A stretch of 64,000 nt of DNA. Source: Urechis unicinctus. Lineage: Eukaryota; Annelida; Polychaeta; Xenopneusta; Urechidae. Position 1 is the stretch's first letter; each line of letters opens with the position of its first letter. The notes beneath the pieces were generated by a model that saw only the letters and a list, made by a program, of their open reading frames with translations, was not told the DNA's origin and ran no database searches. The stretch lies in NCBI GenBank assembly GCA_034190875.2, contig CM067344.1:27973208-28037207 (forward strand), written 5' to 3'. Shown here piece by piece: positions 38,434-50,491 of the stretch. The position numbers and the translations under genes were made by a program.

Positions 38434-40497
38434 AACTTCATTTCCCATATTTCTCTACTGAGCGCAGGACATCAAAACAGTTTACTATCTCCTCAAGCAA
38501 TGGTATCTCCTCATTCCACCTGCAGTCGAATGTCCTTCATTGTCTCTGATCAGCAACTCTCCGTATTTCTTATTTTTTTGTATCAGTTGTTAACTTTGCC
38601 ATCGATGAAACTCATCTGACATCAGCTCTTATAGGCCAGAACATCAGTAAAGTCATATGATATTCATTATGCTCAATAGCTGGTTTTTTTTACACTATGA
38701 ACAATTTTATTGGAGGCAAGGCATTAAAAGCTGTCGAAAAGTTAGTCACAGGGGTTTGGACCGATGCGTAGGGATTGTTATGAGCTCAATGACAAAATAA
38801 TCAGCAGGAGTCAGATTTCACGTTAAAATCGCACACTGCAGTGAAGCTACCTATGGACACCAACGTGTGGACAGCATCGGTTCTGCACTGCAACTGATTA
38901 CTGTGTCAGACAGCTCAGGTACATATCAAAAGACAGTAACTTAGGCCTCCAGTGCATTATTGCTGGCTCTAGAAAAGTAAACATGGCACTTGAGACCAAT
39001 ATCTAGAACAATGTTTTCTAAAATATCAACAATAAAAAATCATTCTTACCATTTGAATTAATTATTGAAGGTCCTAAGTGGCCTGAAAATCCTTGTCTGT
39101 TATTTGATTTTTTGTTGCAAAGTTTCTCCACAATTGATGGTGAAGTACCACAAACATCAGCTTCTTCAGACTTTGTCTGATTCTGTTGCGCTTGAAAGTC
39201 ATTTCTCATGGCTATTCTCGTACATCCTTTTTGGGGTGCATAATCAGGTATTTTCTTTGAAAATGTAGAAGCTTGAATACGGAATAAGGACTTTCCAAAA
39301 ATGCAGTTTGTCATAAAATCATCAGTGGATGAAACAGGCCCTTCTATTTCCCTGAACAGCTCTTGGTATTCCTTTCTTACATCCTGTAGTCGATTTCTGA
39401 CAAGCCATCCACGCCACAATGCCTGTAACACATTATTTGCAAACATGAATATGATTATTTATGACTGCAATCCCGGAGAAAAGATGCATCATAAAATAAG
39501 GATGGAAGACATGAGACCATAACAGGCAAATTTGCATTTTGTAAACATTTTCTCAGGGTAATTACACTTTGACATAAGGCAAACTCAACTTCAAGTTAAA
39601 CCTTAGGACGTACAGCTGATCTCACAGTCCAAGTTTATATGATACAATGGTGAAATGAAACAATATTTTGACTTACATCCACACAAATAAGAATGTTAAA
39701 TGGAATATCGATTGTAGCTGGTATTTCAACAAAGAGCTTATTGCTATGCTAAGAGAGTTCACTCGACCTGTGAGCATTTCTATAACTGATCAGTATGCCA
39801 ACCATCAGGTGATGCTACCATGAAATCAACAGGGACTTCTGATCCAAGGACTCAGGTCGGATGTGTTGCGCCTTACACTAAAGAATTGGTGCACTCTGGT
39901 TGGTCAAGGCGACTGCACCTCTTAATTGACCACACCATTCCATGTCAAGCAGGTTGCCCAAATCTTTTGTCAGGTGAGTGAGCCCACGAGGCAAGCCGAG
40001 TTGTGACAACTAACCAACGGATTAAACAGGTATAACAAAAGTATGCTAAGCCCGGACCTAACTATCAATCACACTCTGTTAGTCTTCTGCAGACATAGAG
40101 GCCGATTGTAGGTCTAAAGAATGGCCTGATCTTGCACGGACCCTGACACTCCTTCACATGGATTGAGTGGATAAGGCTCTGTTGGGGTTAAGTGACCCCA
40201 CTCCCCAGTTCCTGCTTCCATCTGATTACTTTAAGCCGCAAAAGAATGATAAACTCATTGACTCATAGAACTGTTGTCCTATGAGTAGCATGTCCATATC
40301 GGGTCCCATGTTAGAGGTCGTGGTAAGTAACTGGCAGGGTCTTAGCCAGGATTTGAAAACTGCCCGCTCAACCCCACCGCGTCCATCACGTTATGACCAA
40401 CTGATTATCATAACGTAGTTTGTTGGCCTTCGCCCGAAAGCTGTGGGGTTGGGGATGAGAGGGGGGGTAATGATGTATGTATGTATGTATATGTATA

Positions 40498-40569
<72 letters not shown>

Positions 40570-42259
40570 TAATGTGAAATATCAGACCGTTGTTCAAAAG
40601 CAATTAAATTATAAATTAATAACACATGTCGTCAATACGATATTTCACCCAATTGCAATTTGTGAGCTTCATTCCCTAGCCAACAGTGTAGACCAAAAGT
40701 TTATTAGATCGTGGTAAAAGCGATACCGCGAGGCAGAAATTTCAGAATGATGCTCCAATTGACCATGCACAATGTACGCCAGCCTTCTAGTTGTCATTAT
40801 TCCTACAAAACATTGTTAAAGTATTATGGCATTGATTAAACCCCATGTGTCATGAGAAGCGTTACCAAACAGAACAGTATTCATTTTGAGCGTAGATGAG
40901 CGGCCAGCATGCTGCGTTGCTGTTTGTCTTTAAATGAGCTGTTTAAACTGGCTTGGCTAATTCCTTGCATCCGGCCTGGGAGGTGCGTGTTCGGGCTGGC
41001 GGGTGGACGGGCTATAGGGGGAAATTCCAGCCCATCCAAATTTATGACTCACCCGTCCAATAGACGGGTGTCTGGCTAAGACACTGGTAACTGTAGTCTT
41101 TGCACCGAAAAAGCAGAGGTTCACTGTTCCAAGATTCGGAACCCAATGCACAAATCATCTATGATTCATTAAGTGTGTGGTAAAAAGCAAGAAATTTGTT
41201 AAAATATGGTAAAAAAAAATATTAGCTATATAAAACCACTTGCCCCGGACGGACGATAATATATCAGACGTCCACGGCTATAAAACCCCTAGCTCCGGTG
41301 TAACGGTAACATGAATTTATACCGTTACGAACAGTTAGTCAAAACACAGTCGGCGATATTTAGTTTGGACTATATCTCGCGAAGGGCTACATTTCGCACC
41401 TAGAAAATAACATATATCAAGGCCTTTACAAAAAATAGACCTTTCGCTCCAAAAAAACTTACCACCACTCGACGCTATTCTTCAATAAATGCCATCGATA
41501 GTTCGTTTCCGAACAAATCGCGATACGAAGTCTGCCATTTTGGAAACTATTAATTCTCGCTAATTTCCCGCATTGCCTTAGCATCCCAAGTGGGGGGCAC
41601 TTACCCTAACTCGGATAGGGTGTGCCGCGGGACCTCGAAAATCCCGTACCCGTTGAACTCGTTGAGAATGAGAAAAAGTATACTCCATCTGTACAAGGTA
41701 TTATGCGATTGTCTAACCCGTCGTAAAAGAGAGATGTCACTGTTCCCCCTTCGTTCGCACATGTATACTATATCATTACACCCCCCCCGGGCTTAGCATT
41801 AGACTTCGTCATTCTGCGCATGGGCAATGCATGTGGTCTTGAGTGTGTGGTAAAAAGCTGAAGAAAATTTGTTAAAATCGAACTATAAATAATTAAAAAA
41901 AATCCCCCGCCGCTATATAAAACCACTTGCCCCGCATTCGGACGATGTGTATGTTTTTGTGCTTGGTAGTTGTCTGAATCGACGTCCACGGCTATAAGAA
42001 CGCAGACCCTTGTAGGGCTATAAAACCCCATGCATTATGTATTGCCAACGTAGGTTCTAGTTTGTTTTAATCTCCGTGGGCTGATATAACTGCTAGCTGA
42101 ATTAATGTCCGAAAATACCGGATACCAGTCAAGTCTTTCAAGTTCACACTAGCCGTGCATGTCCGACCGGGGCTAAGTCAGTGAGTAAGTCTAACTAACC
42201 TGAATTTTAGTCGCGGAGTTTTCCTCTAAGTCCACACAATCCATAATGTCATTACTCAT
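37027..42259 (-). CDS. IQCC: IQ motif-containing protein C (IQCC)-like, complete, four exons
   Basis: Coding exons on the minus strand: 42,259-42,200, 39,422-39,050, 37,261-37,167 and 37,056-37,027, totalling 558 nt (185 aa plus stop). All junctions agree in phase (0, 1, 0) and each intron is GT/AG. Residues 16-31, [16 protein letters not shown], are a textbook IQ (calmodulin-binding) motif formed across the first junction. [13 protein letters not shown] (36-48) matches the block after the IQ motif in human IQCC. Residues 162-180, [19 protein letters not shown], match the human MELLWLQQAINSRKEYL region. The acidic/polar middle is much shorter than in human IQCC (about 466 aa). Function of the family is poorly known; calmodulin binding is inferred from the motif. 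Intron 1 (2.8 kb) is packed with repeats and intron 2 carries a (TA)n tract. Confidence 0.85.
37167..37261 (-). CDS. IQCC: IQCC-like exon 3 (conserved helical block)
   Basis: Acceptor TTTGTGTAG. Two bases complete the split codon (G plus CT, alanine). Then comes an acidic run and [15 protein letters not shown], with donor CAA then GTAAGT, phase 0. Confidence 0.85.
38322..38431. repeat. (TA)n microsatellite in IQCC intron 2
   Basis: About 110 bp of TA with two early TG interruptions. Confidence 0.97.
39050..39422 (-). CDS. IQCC: IQCC-like exon 2 (rest of IQ motif, central region)
   Basis: Acceptor GTGTTACAG, then GCATTGTGGCGTGG (ALWRG). The exon runs 373 nt to donor AATG then GTAAGA, phase 1. 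The central part is polar and not recognisably structured. Confidence 0.85.
40470..40567. repeat. (TATG)n-(TG)n microsatellite in IQCC intron 1
   Basis: ATGTATGTATGTATATGTAT passes into about 31 TG dinucleotides. Confidence 0.97.
40730..41097 (-). repeat. Inverted copy of the 29.36-30.52 kb segment, carrying the empty transposon site
   Basis: Read on the minus strand, the blocks of 29,355-29,464 and 30,199-30,515 follow in order: TCTTAGCCAGAC, GATGGGCTGGAATTT, GCACCTCCCAGGCCGGA, CAGCTCATTTAAAG, AACGCAGCATGCTGGCC, CATGGGGTTTAATCA, GGAGCATCATTC. The hAT-like element is absent, and so is a roughly 90-bp block present at 30.33-30.42 kb. The copy lies in IQCC intron 1. Confidence 0.85.
41172..41290 (+). 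repeat. Intronic repeat, copy 1 (partner at 41.84-42.03 kb)
   Basis: AGTGTGTGGTAAAAAGC, GAAATTTGTTAAAAT, GCTATATAAAACCACTTGCC and GACGTCCACGGCTATAA recur in the same order at 41,842-42,029. The two copies flank the small transposon at 41,585-41,791. Confidence 0.85.
41585..41791. mobile_element. Small transposon of the CGTCGTACAA family, copy 1, with 8-bp TSD
   Basis: A perfect 8-bp target-site duplication, CTTAGCAT, flanks it (41,577-41,584 and 41,792-41,799). The ends are CCCAAGTGGGGGGCACTT on the left and the complement of CCCGGGGGGGGTGTAAT on the right. It shares GTGCCGCGGGACCTCGAAAA and GCACATGTATACTA with the other three copies. It is the shortest and most diverged copy (207 bp) with only a few recognisable internal motifs. 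Confidence 0.85.
41842..42029 (+). repeat. Intronic repeat, copy 2
   Basis: See 41,172-41,290. This copy is longer, with about 40-60 extra bases between the shared blocks, and ends GGCTATAAAACCCC. Confidence 0.85.
42200..42259 (-). CDS. IQCC: IQCC-like exon 1 (start codon)
   Basis: Twenty codons from ATG at 42,259, reading [20 protein letters not shown]. The donor is CAG then GTTAGT, phase 0. The ATG was chosen because the frame leads straight into the IQ motif of exon 2. Confidence 0.82.
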
Positions 42260-43488
42260 AAAAAGGCGTAGTTATTTGATTAATCACTATTCATCACAGA
42301 GCGGCTGATCATTAATCAACAAGGATAGGTTATCGGGTTTTTCAGTTTTGTGTGAACAACGCTGATTTTTAGGGCTTGGGCCATATCGGCCAATCTCCAA
42401 GAACGCTACGTGTTTCAGACGCCATGAAGATCTCATATAAACTCGGCCTCAGTTATATATGTTGATATTAGACCAAACCATTCCGAGAGATATTTTTTTA
42501 GATTATATTTTTCTGAATAACATAAATGTACAACCGAAGAAATTTATGATAACGAAACATAAATAATCTAAAAAATTGGACGGCGTAACATCTAACATTT
42601 CAACATCGAGCGGAATGTATCCTTTCATTATTTATTCCTACGACTCGTAACTATCACATTTTAAAGGCGCGCACTAAAAATTTGCGTTATCTATAATTAG
42701 AAATGGCAAAAAGACCGAATAAAACAAGGAGTAGCAAATATATTTGGGTAATATATTTAGAGGCAGCTTAAACTGCCCTACTTTAATTTACCATGGTTGT
42801 TAATTAACCGCAAAACTAATTAAAATTATTTATTTCGAACCGACCAATGCATGTGATTTTTTTTCAAATCGATACAATTGCTCTTCATGTTTCTCCGATT
42901 GATAATTGTGAAAAATAAAGCAGCAATAAATGCGCACCAAATAAAGCAATATAACGTTGAAAAAGAACCAATTAAGACATAAGATAACATGAAAGCGTTA
43001 TATTTTATAGCTGACAATTTTGTTTTTCTCAAAATGATAAAGACTTGGAACTTCAAAATTTGACAATCATTTAAAACTGATTTAATTTTACAAGCGCGTT
43101 CCCTTGTTTAGTAACTTGGCGAAATTTAGTATCGATCCACAAAATTACCAACCTTTAATATATTTTCATCAACAACTCACCGATATTCGCCCGGTGACAC
43201 TGATTTTGACTGTCTAGATTTCCTTTTATCACTCCATTTGGCAGAAACAAGTTTGGGTGTACTAGTTTGGGTCTTTTGTACACAGTCTATCTTTTGTGTG
43301 TTTCTTCTTTTATATTATTATTTTTATTTTCATTATGTTTGGGTGGCTCCAGCAGTAGCGGCTCATCAGCCTTAGTTGGAGTCTCCTTATCAATTGTTCA
43401 TTGTTTATATGTTCAATTGGTTAATAAATTGATCTGTCTATCTGTATGTCTGTCTGGGTGGTACTGCTACTCGTTTTGTTAGAAATAA
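42260..43488. promoter_or_regulatory. Divergent intergenic region, probable shared promoter area
   Basis: It separates the IQCC-like start codon (minus) from a candidate first coding exon on the plus strand. No TATA box or known element could be assigned. It is AT-rich with long A/T runs in its middle (42,470-42,850). Confidence 0.35.
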
Positions 43489-43624
43489 ATGATGAGAATG
43501 CTTTCGTCTCGTTCTGACCAGACCAAAACAATACTTTCGGGAAATGTAAATGTACCGAATGAATATTTTGCAAATGACCTGTGGATTACTACACATCTGC
43601 ATAACATGTATATTGACAGAATTG
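43489..43624 (+). CDS. Candidate first coding exon, gene not identified
   Basis: ATG ATG at 43,489 is preceded directly by an in-frame TAA. The frame stays open for 45 codons, including SRSDQTKTILSGNVNVPN and then EYFANDLWITTHLHNMYIDR, and meets a good donor, ATTG then GTAAGC (phase 1). The composition is protein-like and the position, head-to-head with IQCC, suits a gene start. I did not recognise the family or find a matching downstream exon. The first strong acceptor, near 44,475, leads to an early stop. It could be a real exon with distant partners or a chance frame. Confidence 0.35.
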
Positions 43625-46600
43625 GTAAGCAAACTTATAATAATAATTTGGTATGTGTCACGAGCCTGTTGTTTTACAGTCGCTCATTTATCATAAAGTG
43701 TCTGACGACACGAAGCTGTTTTTGACAAGGCCAGCAAGTCCGCCAAGTCCGGCAAGTGCCTGGCAAGTGCTACGTACCGCTTCCAGCAGTCCAATTGACC
43801 TGGTGACATGTCTGCTGTAATTAGAGGCGGAGAAAACATAACAAGCTACTAGTATTTATTCTCTGTGGCTTTTCACTACTCGACTCGCCTTTTGTTCGTA
43901 GTATGCTCTTATTTCATTTGCGTTTATTTGTGAACAAAAATGCCACCCATTATCTGATTATTAATATTAGGATGGTCAATCATTTTTTTTAAAGTCTGTC
44001 AATCTTTGCAACATTTTTACCATCCGTTACTAAGTTAATACACATTTTATATCTGAAAATAGGGGTCAAATTTGGACAACTGCCTCAAAATTCAATTACC
44101 TGCATGGAGCTAATACAATAGCTGTTATTTATTATTTCATGGAGCTACTTGGCCTGATTATAAACATTATTTGTTGTGTGCGATTGTGTTTTACATCAAA
44201 ATCAGCATTTTAACTGTTGAACTCATACTTTTTTCTTATGTCTGAGCCAGAATTCCAATTTTCGACCCACTTTGGAGCTGCTCTGTAAATTTGTGCACAG
44301 CAAAACATGACTTCTAGTTATTTTAAGTCAATGCCACCAGCATGGACCTAAAAAATTATTTGTGATGTGCTCTGGCAACTTTGTAGTATTTAAAAGTTAC
44401 ATTTAATAGCACAAATCGTTTGATAACAGAAAAAGTATATTTGTTTCTTTTTTTTGTACACCTTTCTTACAGCTTGTGAAAATGGAGGCTTGTAAGACCC
44501 TACAACTGCCTGCCTTACCCAAAGTAAACTATTGGCTCACTATTTGCCAGTCTGTTGTTTAGTTTTGGAGCGTAACTATTTTGCTTTGGCTTCGCAAATG
44601 AGGCAAGCCACCCAAACAAATTGCTGTTTTTTTATACATGGAATAAGAGTTTCAACCATTTCTGTTACGTGAATCCCTATGCAAAGAGCCTTAAAGGTCA
44701 TATTTATGCTGCATAATGATCTCATTGATCCTAAGTTATTTTTCAAACACCATAATTACTTCAAAGATGTAAGATTTGAGTATATTTATAGTGAGGAACC
44801 TGTATATTTATCTATGGGCAATTTAGAACTCGATATTTACCCGATAATCATCTTACAAGTCTGAAACTTGGTATTGATAAGGACCAACATGTTTCCTATA
44901 CACCAAACTAGTGAAATCATGACCTTTGAAGCCTAAAGTATGATTTATCTTCCTTTTGCCTCACCTACCCCCTTGAATAATTTAAAACTTAGTGCCCTGA
45001 AATTTCAAAAAATATTACTTTCTGAGGGATCCACCCCTACCTTTATCCTATACATCACTTATAATGATGTTATGCTTACATATTGACTAACTTATGGGAA
45101 AATTTAGGTATTCAGTTTATCAAAATGGGTACAAAACAATTAGGGTGCCTTTTCCTGACACCACAACAATGATCAAGGCAGGTAATCAAGCCAGGGTAAT
45201 TAACTATAGGGGTGAAATGATATTGAAATATTTCTGTTATCTAACAGCAAAATCTGTCAACATTTGGTTGTGGTTATGTTTGATACATTCATATGTATTG
45301 TTGATTTATTGATTTAGCTGTAAGCAGAGAACAGATGGACTGGTTGTATTTGATGTCGGGCAATCATTTCTCCCCATCTGAACTATATTCATACTTAGCC
45401 AACAATAAGGTCAGTAACTGAAACACAAAAGCTTTCCAACAATAATGAGCTAATATATGAAACACCATAGCAAACAGAAAAAAAACAATCCAACATTGCC
45501 AGCATTTTGCATATTGAAAACTTTAGAATTTTCAGACATTCTTTACATCTTAGTAATTATGGGATATGAATGAAGCAAAAATGGAGAGAAAAAGTTAGGA
45601 GTGAGTCAAGGTAGGCATCCGAGGTAACCGTAGCTGCTGGCAATGCCAATATGACCGAAAGACTACGGCGCAAATCAGCAATGATAATCTCCAAACAAAC
45701 AGATATCAGTTGTAGGTGATGGTGCAAGTCAATGCAACCGAACCGTCTTTGTTGATAAATTTACCACTCAGAGATATAAAACAATAACCAAAGGACCTAT
45801 TTGCCTCTTCAGTGATTACAGGATACTGTAATAGCATTTCTGAATAACTTACCATTACTGATTTTGGTTACCTGAATGCAATGAAAGGCATATCATTCTT
45901 CTATCATTTGATGTACTTAGTATTGCGTTTGGATGGGTAATAAATTGGTACGGCTCTTTTCCTTTATGTAAATAAATCGGGACACAATTTTTTGGGGGCT
46001 TTGAAAAACAGTTAGTGATTTTAACCAACTTATCAATTACGTAGAATTATTACGATTGTATCAGATATTGACGTTATATTGAGGCATCGTTGGCTGTTAT
46101 TGGTCATTTACTTGAGATGGCCCTGTCCAAACGGGATCCGCACCGCATTTGTCCGCCCTGCCAATATTTTGTGTTGGAATATTTGATTCCATTGAAACCT
46201 CTCCTTGCATTGAAATCGAAAGCATTTACAATATGCTGTTCCTTTCTCAGAACCAAAATTAGATTTGATTGTTTATGCATAGGTACTGTACAAAATGCAT
46301 GTACCCAGGCAGATTGCTGGCCCAGAATATTCCTTTGATCATTATGGTCTGAAGCTTGACTTAAAGTTCAACAAGTGGAAGACTGGAAATAGTCCTACTG
46401 AGTAAAAGAATTGCAACATTTAATAAAAACTGGTTTGATTCACAGATTTTAAGGTACTACTTCTCCTTATTTGGCTTGACATGTTGTGGGCTGCTCTCCA
46501 AATTATGTCAGTCAACTGTATGTCTTGGGCCACGTGATATGAAGTGCAGATTTTCCAATAGACCATGCACATAGTTGGCTCATCGAAACTTATGATTGTG

Positions 46601-47500
46601 GACTTGAAACTTCAGAATTATTGCATAACTCACTAAATTTGCTAAATTGATTGGATTTTACAGTTCTTGAATAGCCTACTGATTCAATGTGTTCCTGGGT
46701 GCTCAAATCAAGTTCTGACTTCCTACCCCTTACCCATGTTATAAGTCCTGCTCAAACTCAAAGCAACATGCCCTACATAATTCTATTAACCAAGTTCCTT
46801 GCTGCAAACTTGAAAATCTGTGCTTTTTGCAGATTCCTACCTTCTTTGATTGTAGGAAATCAAAATTTAAGAAAACCACCAGTTTGCTTATTAATATTTT
46901 ATCAGCAAACTTATTAACTTTTATTCAGATCTAGAGGAGTACCATAATCGCAAAGCATTTTCCTTCACCAGTGTTTGTTTAAATCATCTCATTGTGCAGA
47001 TGCTATTGCAGAGGTTTAGCTTCTATACCTATTGCAGTTTGTATGAGTTAACAGTTTGTATGTTGAAGTCAACAATATTCCATTTGTGCATTCCTGTAAA
47101 TAGCAATAATTTGTTAAAGAAATCTGATCAGCTCTGGCCCAGTGTGCACTTAAAAGATGTATATTTGGGTTCTACTCATGAATTGGTTCATTGTTTCTCA
47201 TTAATATTTCATTTTGAAGGAGTAACAATAGTATATGTCAGCCCATCATAGGTGAAACTGACACTTAAAGACAGTGCTTAAAGACAGTGCGTTGATTGTA
47301 TTCTGATGAAAGTGTGCCTCTTTTTTTAATAGCAGCAAAGCGGTTGTGTGGTGAAATATATCCTTGAAAATTGCAACATCTGGTTGTAAATACTGGTATA
47401 ATTGACCAATGTCTTCACAATGAAACAATGATATTTATGTTATGAACATGCTTATTATCATGTGGTATTGATTTTTCATCAACATAAAACTTTGTTTCCC
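43625..47500. other. No gene recognised (likely intron or intergenic)
   Basis: AT-rich, intron-like DNA with many pyrimidine tracts and only short frames. A small run of GCAAGT-type repeats lies at 43,730-43,780. Confidence 0.5.
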
Positions 47501-47544
47501 AGAATACCTGTTACACTATCTTGTGAAGCAATCAATGACACAGA

Positions 47545-47600
47545 ATGGCAACTGAATTGCGGAGATCATTTAAAGAAAAGGCTCGTGCTATGGGCATACG
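47545..47600 (+). CDS. Unidentified gene, coding exon 1 (start codon)
   Basis: An acceptor ending CTTTGTTTCCCAG precedes 42 bases of leader with an in-frame TGA, then ATG at 47,545. It encodes MATELRRSFKEKARAMGI plus two bases of the next codon; the donor is ATACG then GTGAGT (phase 2). A leader intron therefore lies upstream. The peptide is strongly basic and helical. The phase fits the exon at 54,985 exactly (CG plus G, arginine). Confidence 0.65.
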
Positions 47601-49602
47601 GTGAGTTAAATCCATGACAAGGAATTGATGTCTATCGGTGTAATTGTACTCCAAATTACCTTTAAACCTTCCATGTATCATACTGTTTTCTAATTGTATG
47701 AGTTGCTGTATATGATGACTCTCCCCACCCACACCATCCCTCCTCTATGGTTTTTAATCTTCTATTATTCCAAGGGGCTTGGGCATCAATGGTATTGATA
47801 ACTTCTCAGGAGTAAAGCATTCTGATGTTACACATGTATGTAATCTGCATCTGCAGTGTATGAACCACCTGCCTATCCTTCTGTGTCATCCTATTTTTTG
47901 TAAAATACTTTTGTCCCTTTCATAGAAAATGTTTGGGATCAAAGTGTTCTTGACTGAAAATCAATCATGTAACTTTCCACCATGTGAAAGCATGTCACCT
48001 AATTCCCTTGGACCGTAATACTGTTGTATATCATATGTCTGTAGTGAATCTGTGACCAGGCAAACTGTGTTTCTTATTTCTCTAAGTTATTTTACATTTA
48101 GTTTTTTTGATGGATCTTTCTTAGTCTGCTGTTAGTTCTGACATTTGCATGTTTGTGGTTATTGGGCTGGCTGTTGGAACCATAACATCCCTGTCAATGT
48201 AACTATGCTGAACTAGTATGGGACACTGTCACGAAACACATAATCAATACACTCCACTAGATAGATTTCTCCTTGAGGGAAATACAGAGAATATCATTCA
48301 TTATCCCCACTTACTCCTGGGGCTGTGGCTGTAGCCCAGATCTAGTTATTGATGACCTTGTGGGTTGAATCTCCTGTAGGTTGCCATTCCTGCTCAAGGT
48401 TATATGAATTAGACAGATAATATTTCTGCCCACTTAAGCATTTATTCAGCTGTTATATTAAGGGATGTTATGGTTGTTGTTTTCCACCTCGTAATTGGAG
48501 GATTCTGTTGTGTTGTGTGTTATTTTCAGTTAAAGTTGGTGCAGGCATTATATTTTACCGTCCTAGTTACTGGCTGTGTTGGGTTGCTTCTCTTAAGCCC
48601 GTGTACTCCCAACTTCTCCCCATCGATAGTCTGACACCGGCCGACAAATGTTGTCTCGAGCAAGAGATTGGGGTGCCAGTTTGGGGTAGGTATTCTGTGT
48701 TGCATTTGTTTATTTTCCAGTTTATGTGGTTTTCAGGTTCATTTCCTGATGATAGCAGCTGATTTGTTAATGACCTTCCAGTATCGTCCTGCAAGCATGA
48801 TATATTCAACCCTTGGAGAAATTACATCAGTAAGCCTATATAAGGTCCCTCCCATCAAAAACAAATACCTCATACACACCACCTGCGTCAGGTAGAAATA
48901 CCCATTCAACCTCAGGGATTCACTGCCCAATATGAGCAGCACCTGAGTGGCACACAAGGGTTGTGTTGGGCTCCTTGGATGTTAAAAGCATTGTGAAAGC
49001 TCTCTCTTTCACTTGATTCATTAATCGTAACCGTCATACTGTCTCATCCACCCTAAGCAGGTACCGATACATGATTACCAATTAACATCACTTTGTAGTT
49101 TCTCTGCATGCTTTGACAGAATAATAACCATCAATTGTCTAGCTTGTACCTAGTTAGGATCCTCCTCAACATACAAGAACTTATGTTGGTGCGTTGTGCT
49201 ACTCTCAGCACACATACCCAACCACACAAGCTGATTGCACCAGCCTGTCGTGTCTCTGGTGTATGGCATGTGTATGGCAATTGCGCAGTATATACTTAAT
49301 GGGTTATAATGGTCAGGCATGGTAAGCGATTCATGATATATATTCAGTAGTTTTAACTACTCGACTGTCCGATTGTACTTTATATGGCACTCCCTGGGGA
49401 GCCATTTTCCATTTAGCTTGCCAGTTGGGGGCTTGTCTGTTGTGCTTGTGAAGGCACTGTTACTATTTTAGTTGGCCATTATCAATAATGGCTGCAGTGG
49501 AGCACACCGTGTGATCGTCGGGGCGTGAACTGCCCCGTGGATTAGTTGCACCCGACCAGGGAGTGAGGGATGTTGCTCGTATTTCTCATACCACCAGCTA
49601 CC
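47601..49602. other. Intron of the unidentified gene, 5' part
   Basis: Intron-like DNA. A possible exon-shaped stretch at about 48,526-48,687 (TTATTTTCAG before it, GGTAGGTATT after it) does not fit the phase of the gene. Confidence 0.45.
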
Positions 49603-50089
49603 CCCACCCCACCCCCCCCCCACCCCCTTGTCCCGGGTAGGGGTGCCGCAGTACCTCGAAAACCCCGTACCCGTCGTACAAGGTGAAAATGGCGAAAAAG
49701 ACATATCCCGTCGAACAAGGTATTACGTAAATGAATATCCCGTCGTACAATATGAAAATGGGGTACGCGGCTTGGATGCTTCATCATCATCAATCAGATA
49801 TGTTGGCGCCTGTGACAAAAATACCGTAGATTCTCGGCGCGTCACATATGGATCCATTCATTGCATTGTCAACGATCGGTGGGTAATCCCAAGAGGAAAT
49901 CACGATATACTGGAAAAAATATATATTAAACCCGTTGTACAGATGGGAAGAGAAAAGCATTACACGAAGCCCCGTCGTTCAGATTGCAGCTGGAAAATAT
50001 ACCCCGTCATGCAAGCCGATAGACCGAAAAAAACATACTCCGTCGCGCGGCACATGTATACTACCTACATAAGTGCCCCCCCCCCCCTC

Positions 50090-50092
<3 letters not shown>
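49603..50092. mobile_element. Small transposon of the CGTCGTACAA family, copy 2
   Basis: Poly-C/G ends bound the unit (about 49,603-49,626 and 50,078-50,092). Inside are CTCGAAAACCCCGTACCCGT, several CCCGTCGTACAA-type motifs at about 30-40 bp spacing, ATTGTCAACGATCGG (also in copy 3), and the shared right end CGGCACATGTATACTACC then TAAGTGCCCCC. The right end abuts a (TC)n tract, so no target-site duplication can be read. Confidence 0.75.
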
Positions 50093-50297
<205 letters not shown>

Positions 50298-50491
50298 TCC
50301 GTCTCTATCTTTCTCCTCACTTTCTTCCTCGATTTTTCCCTCCCTCTCTCTTTCTCTCTCATGACCTCTCGGTCCGTTTATTTCTTTGTAACCCTCCGTT
50401 GATCTCTTGGCTGGCCGAATAAACGCCTTGTGTATTTTCTCACTTGTATGCGTATCTTTCGTTTGATTTGGTCTAGCATATGTATAGCATT

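Noticed and set aside
39668-39740. Alternative IQCC upstream exon on the minus strand (donor GTAAGT, phase 0)
   Set aside because: It would break the IQ motif, while the exon at 42,200-42,259 completes it exactly.
48526-48687. Exon-shaped stretch between TTATTTTCAG and GGTAGGTATT
   Set aside because: Joining to the exon at 47,600 gives an immediate stop, and phase to 54,985 fails. It was not added to the gene.
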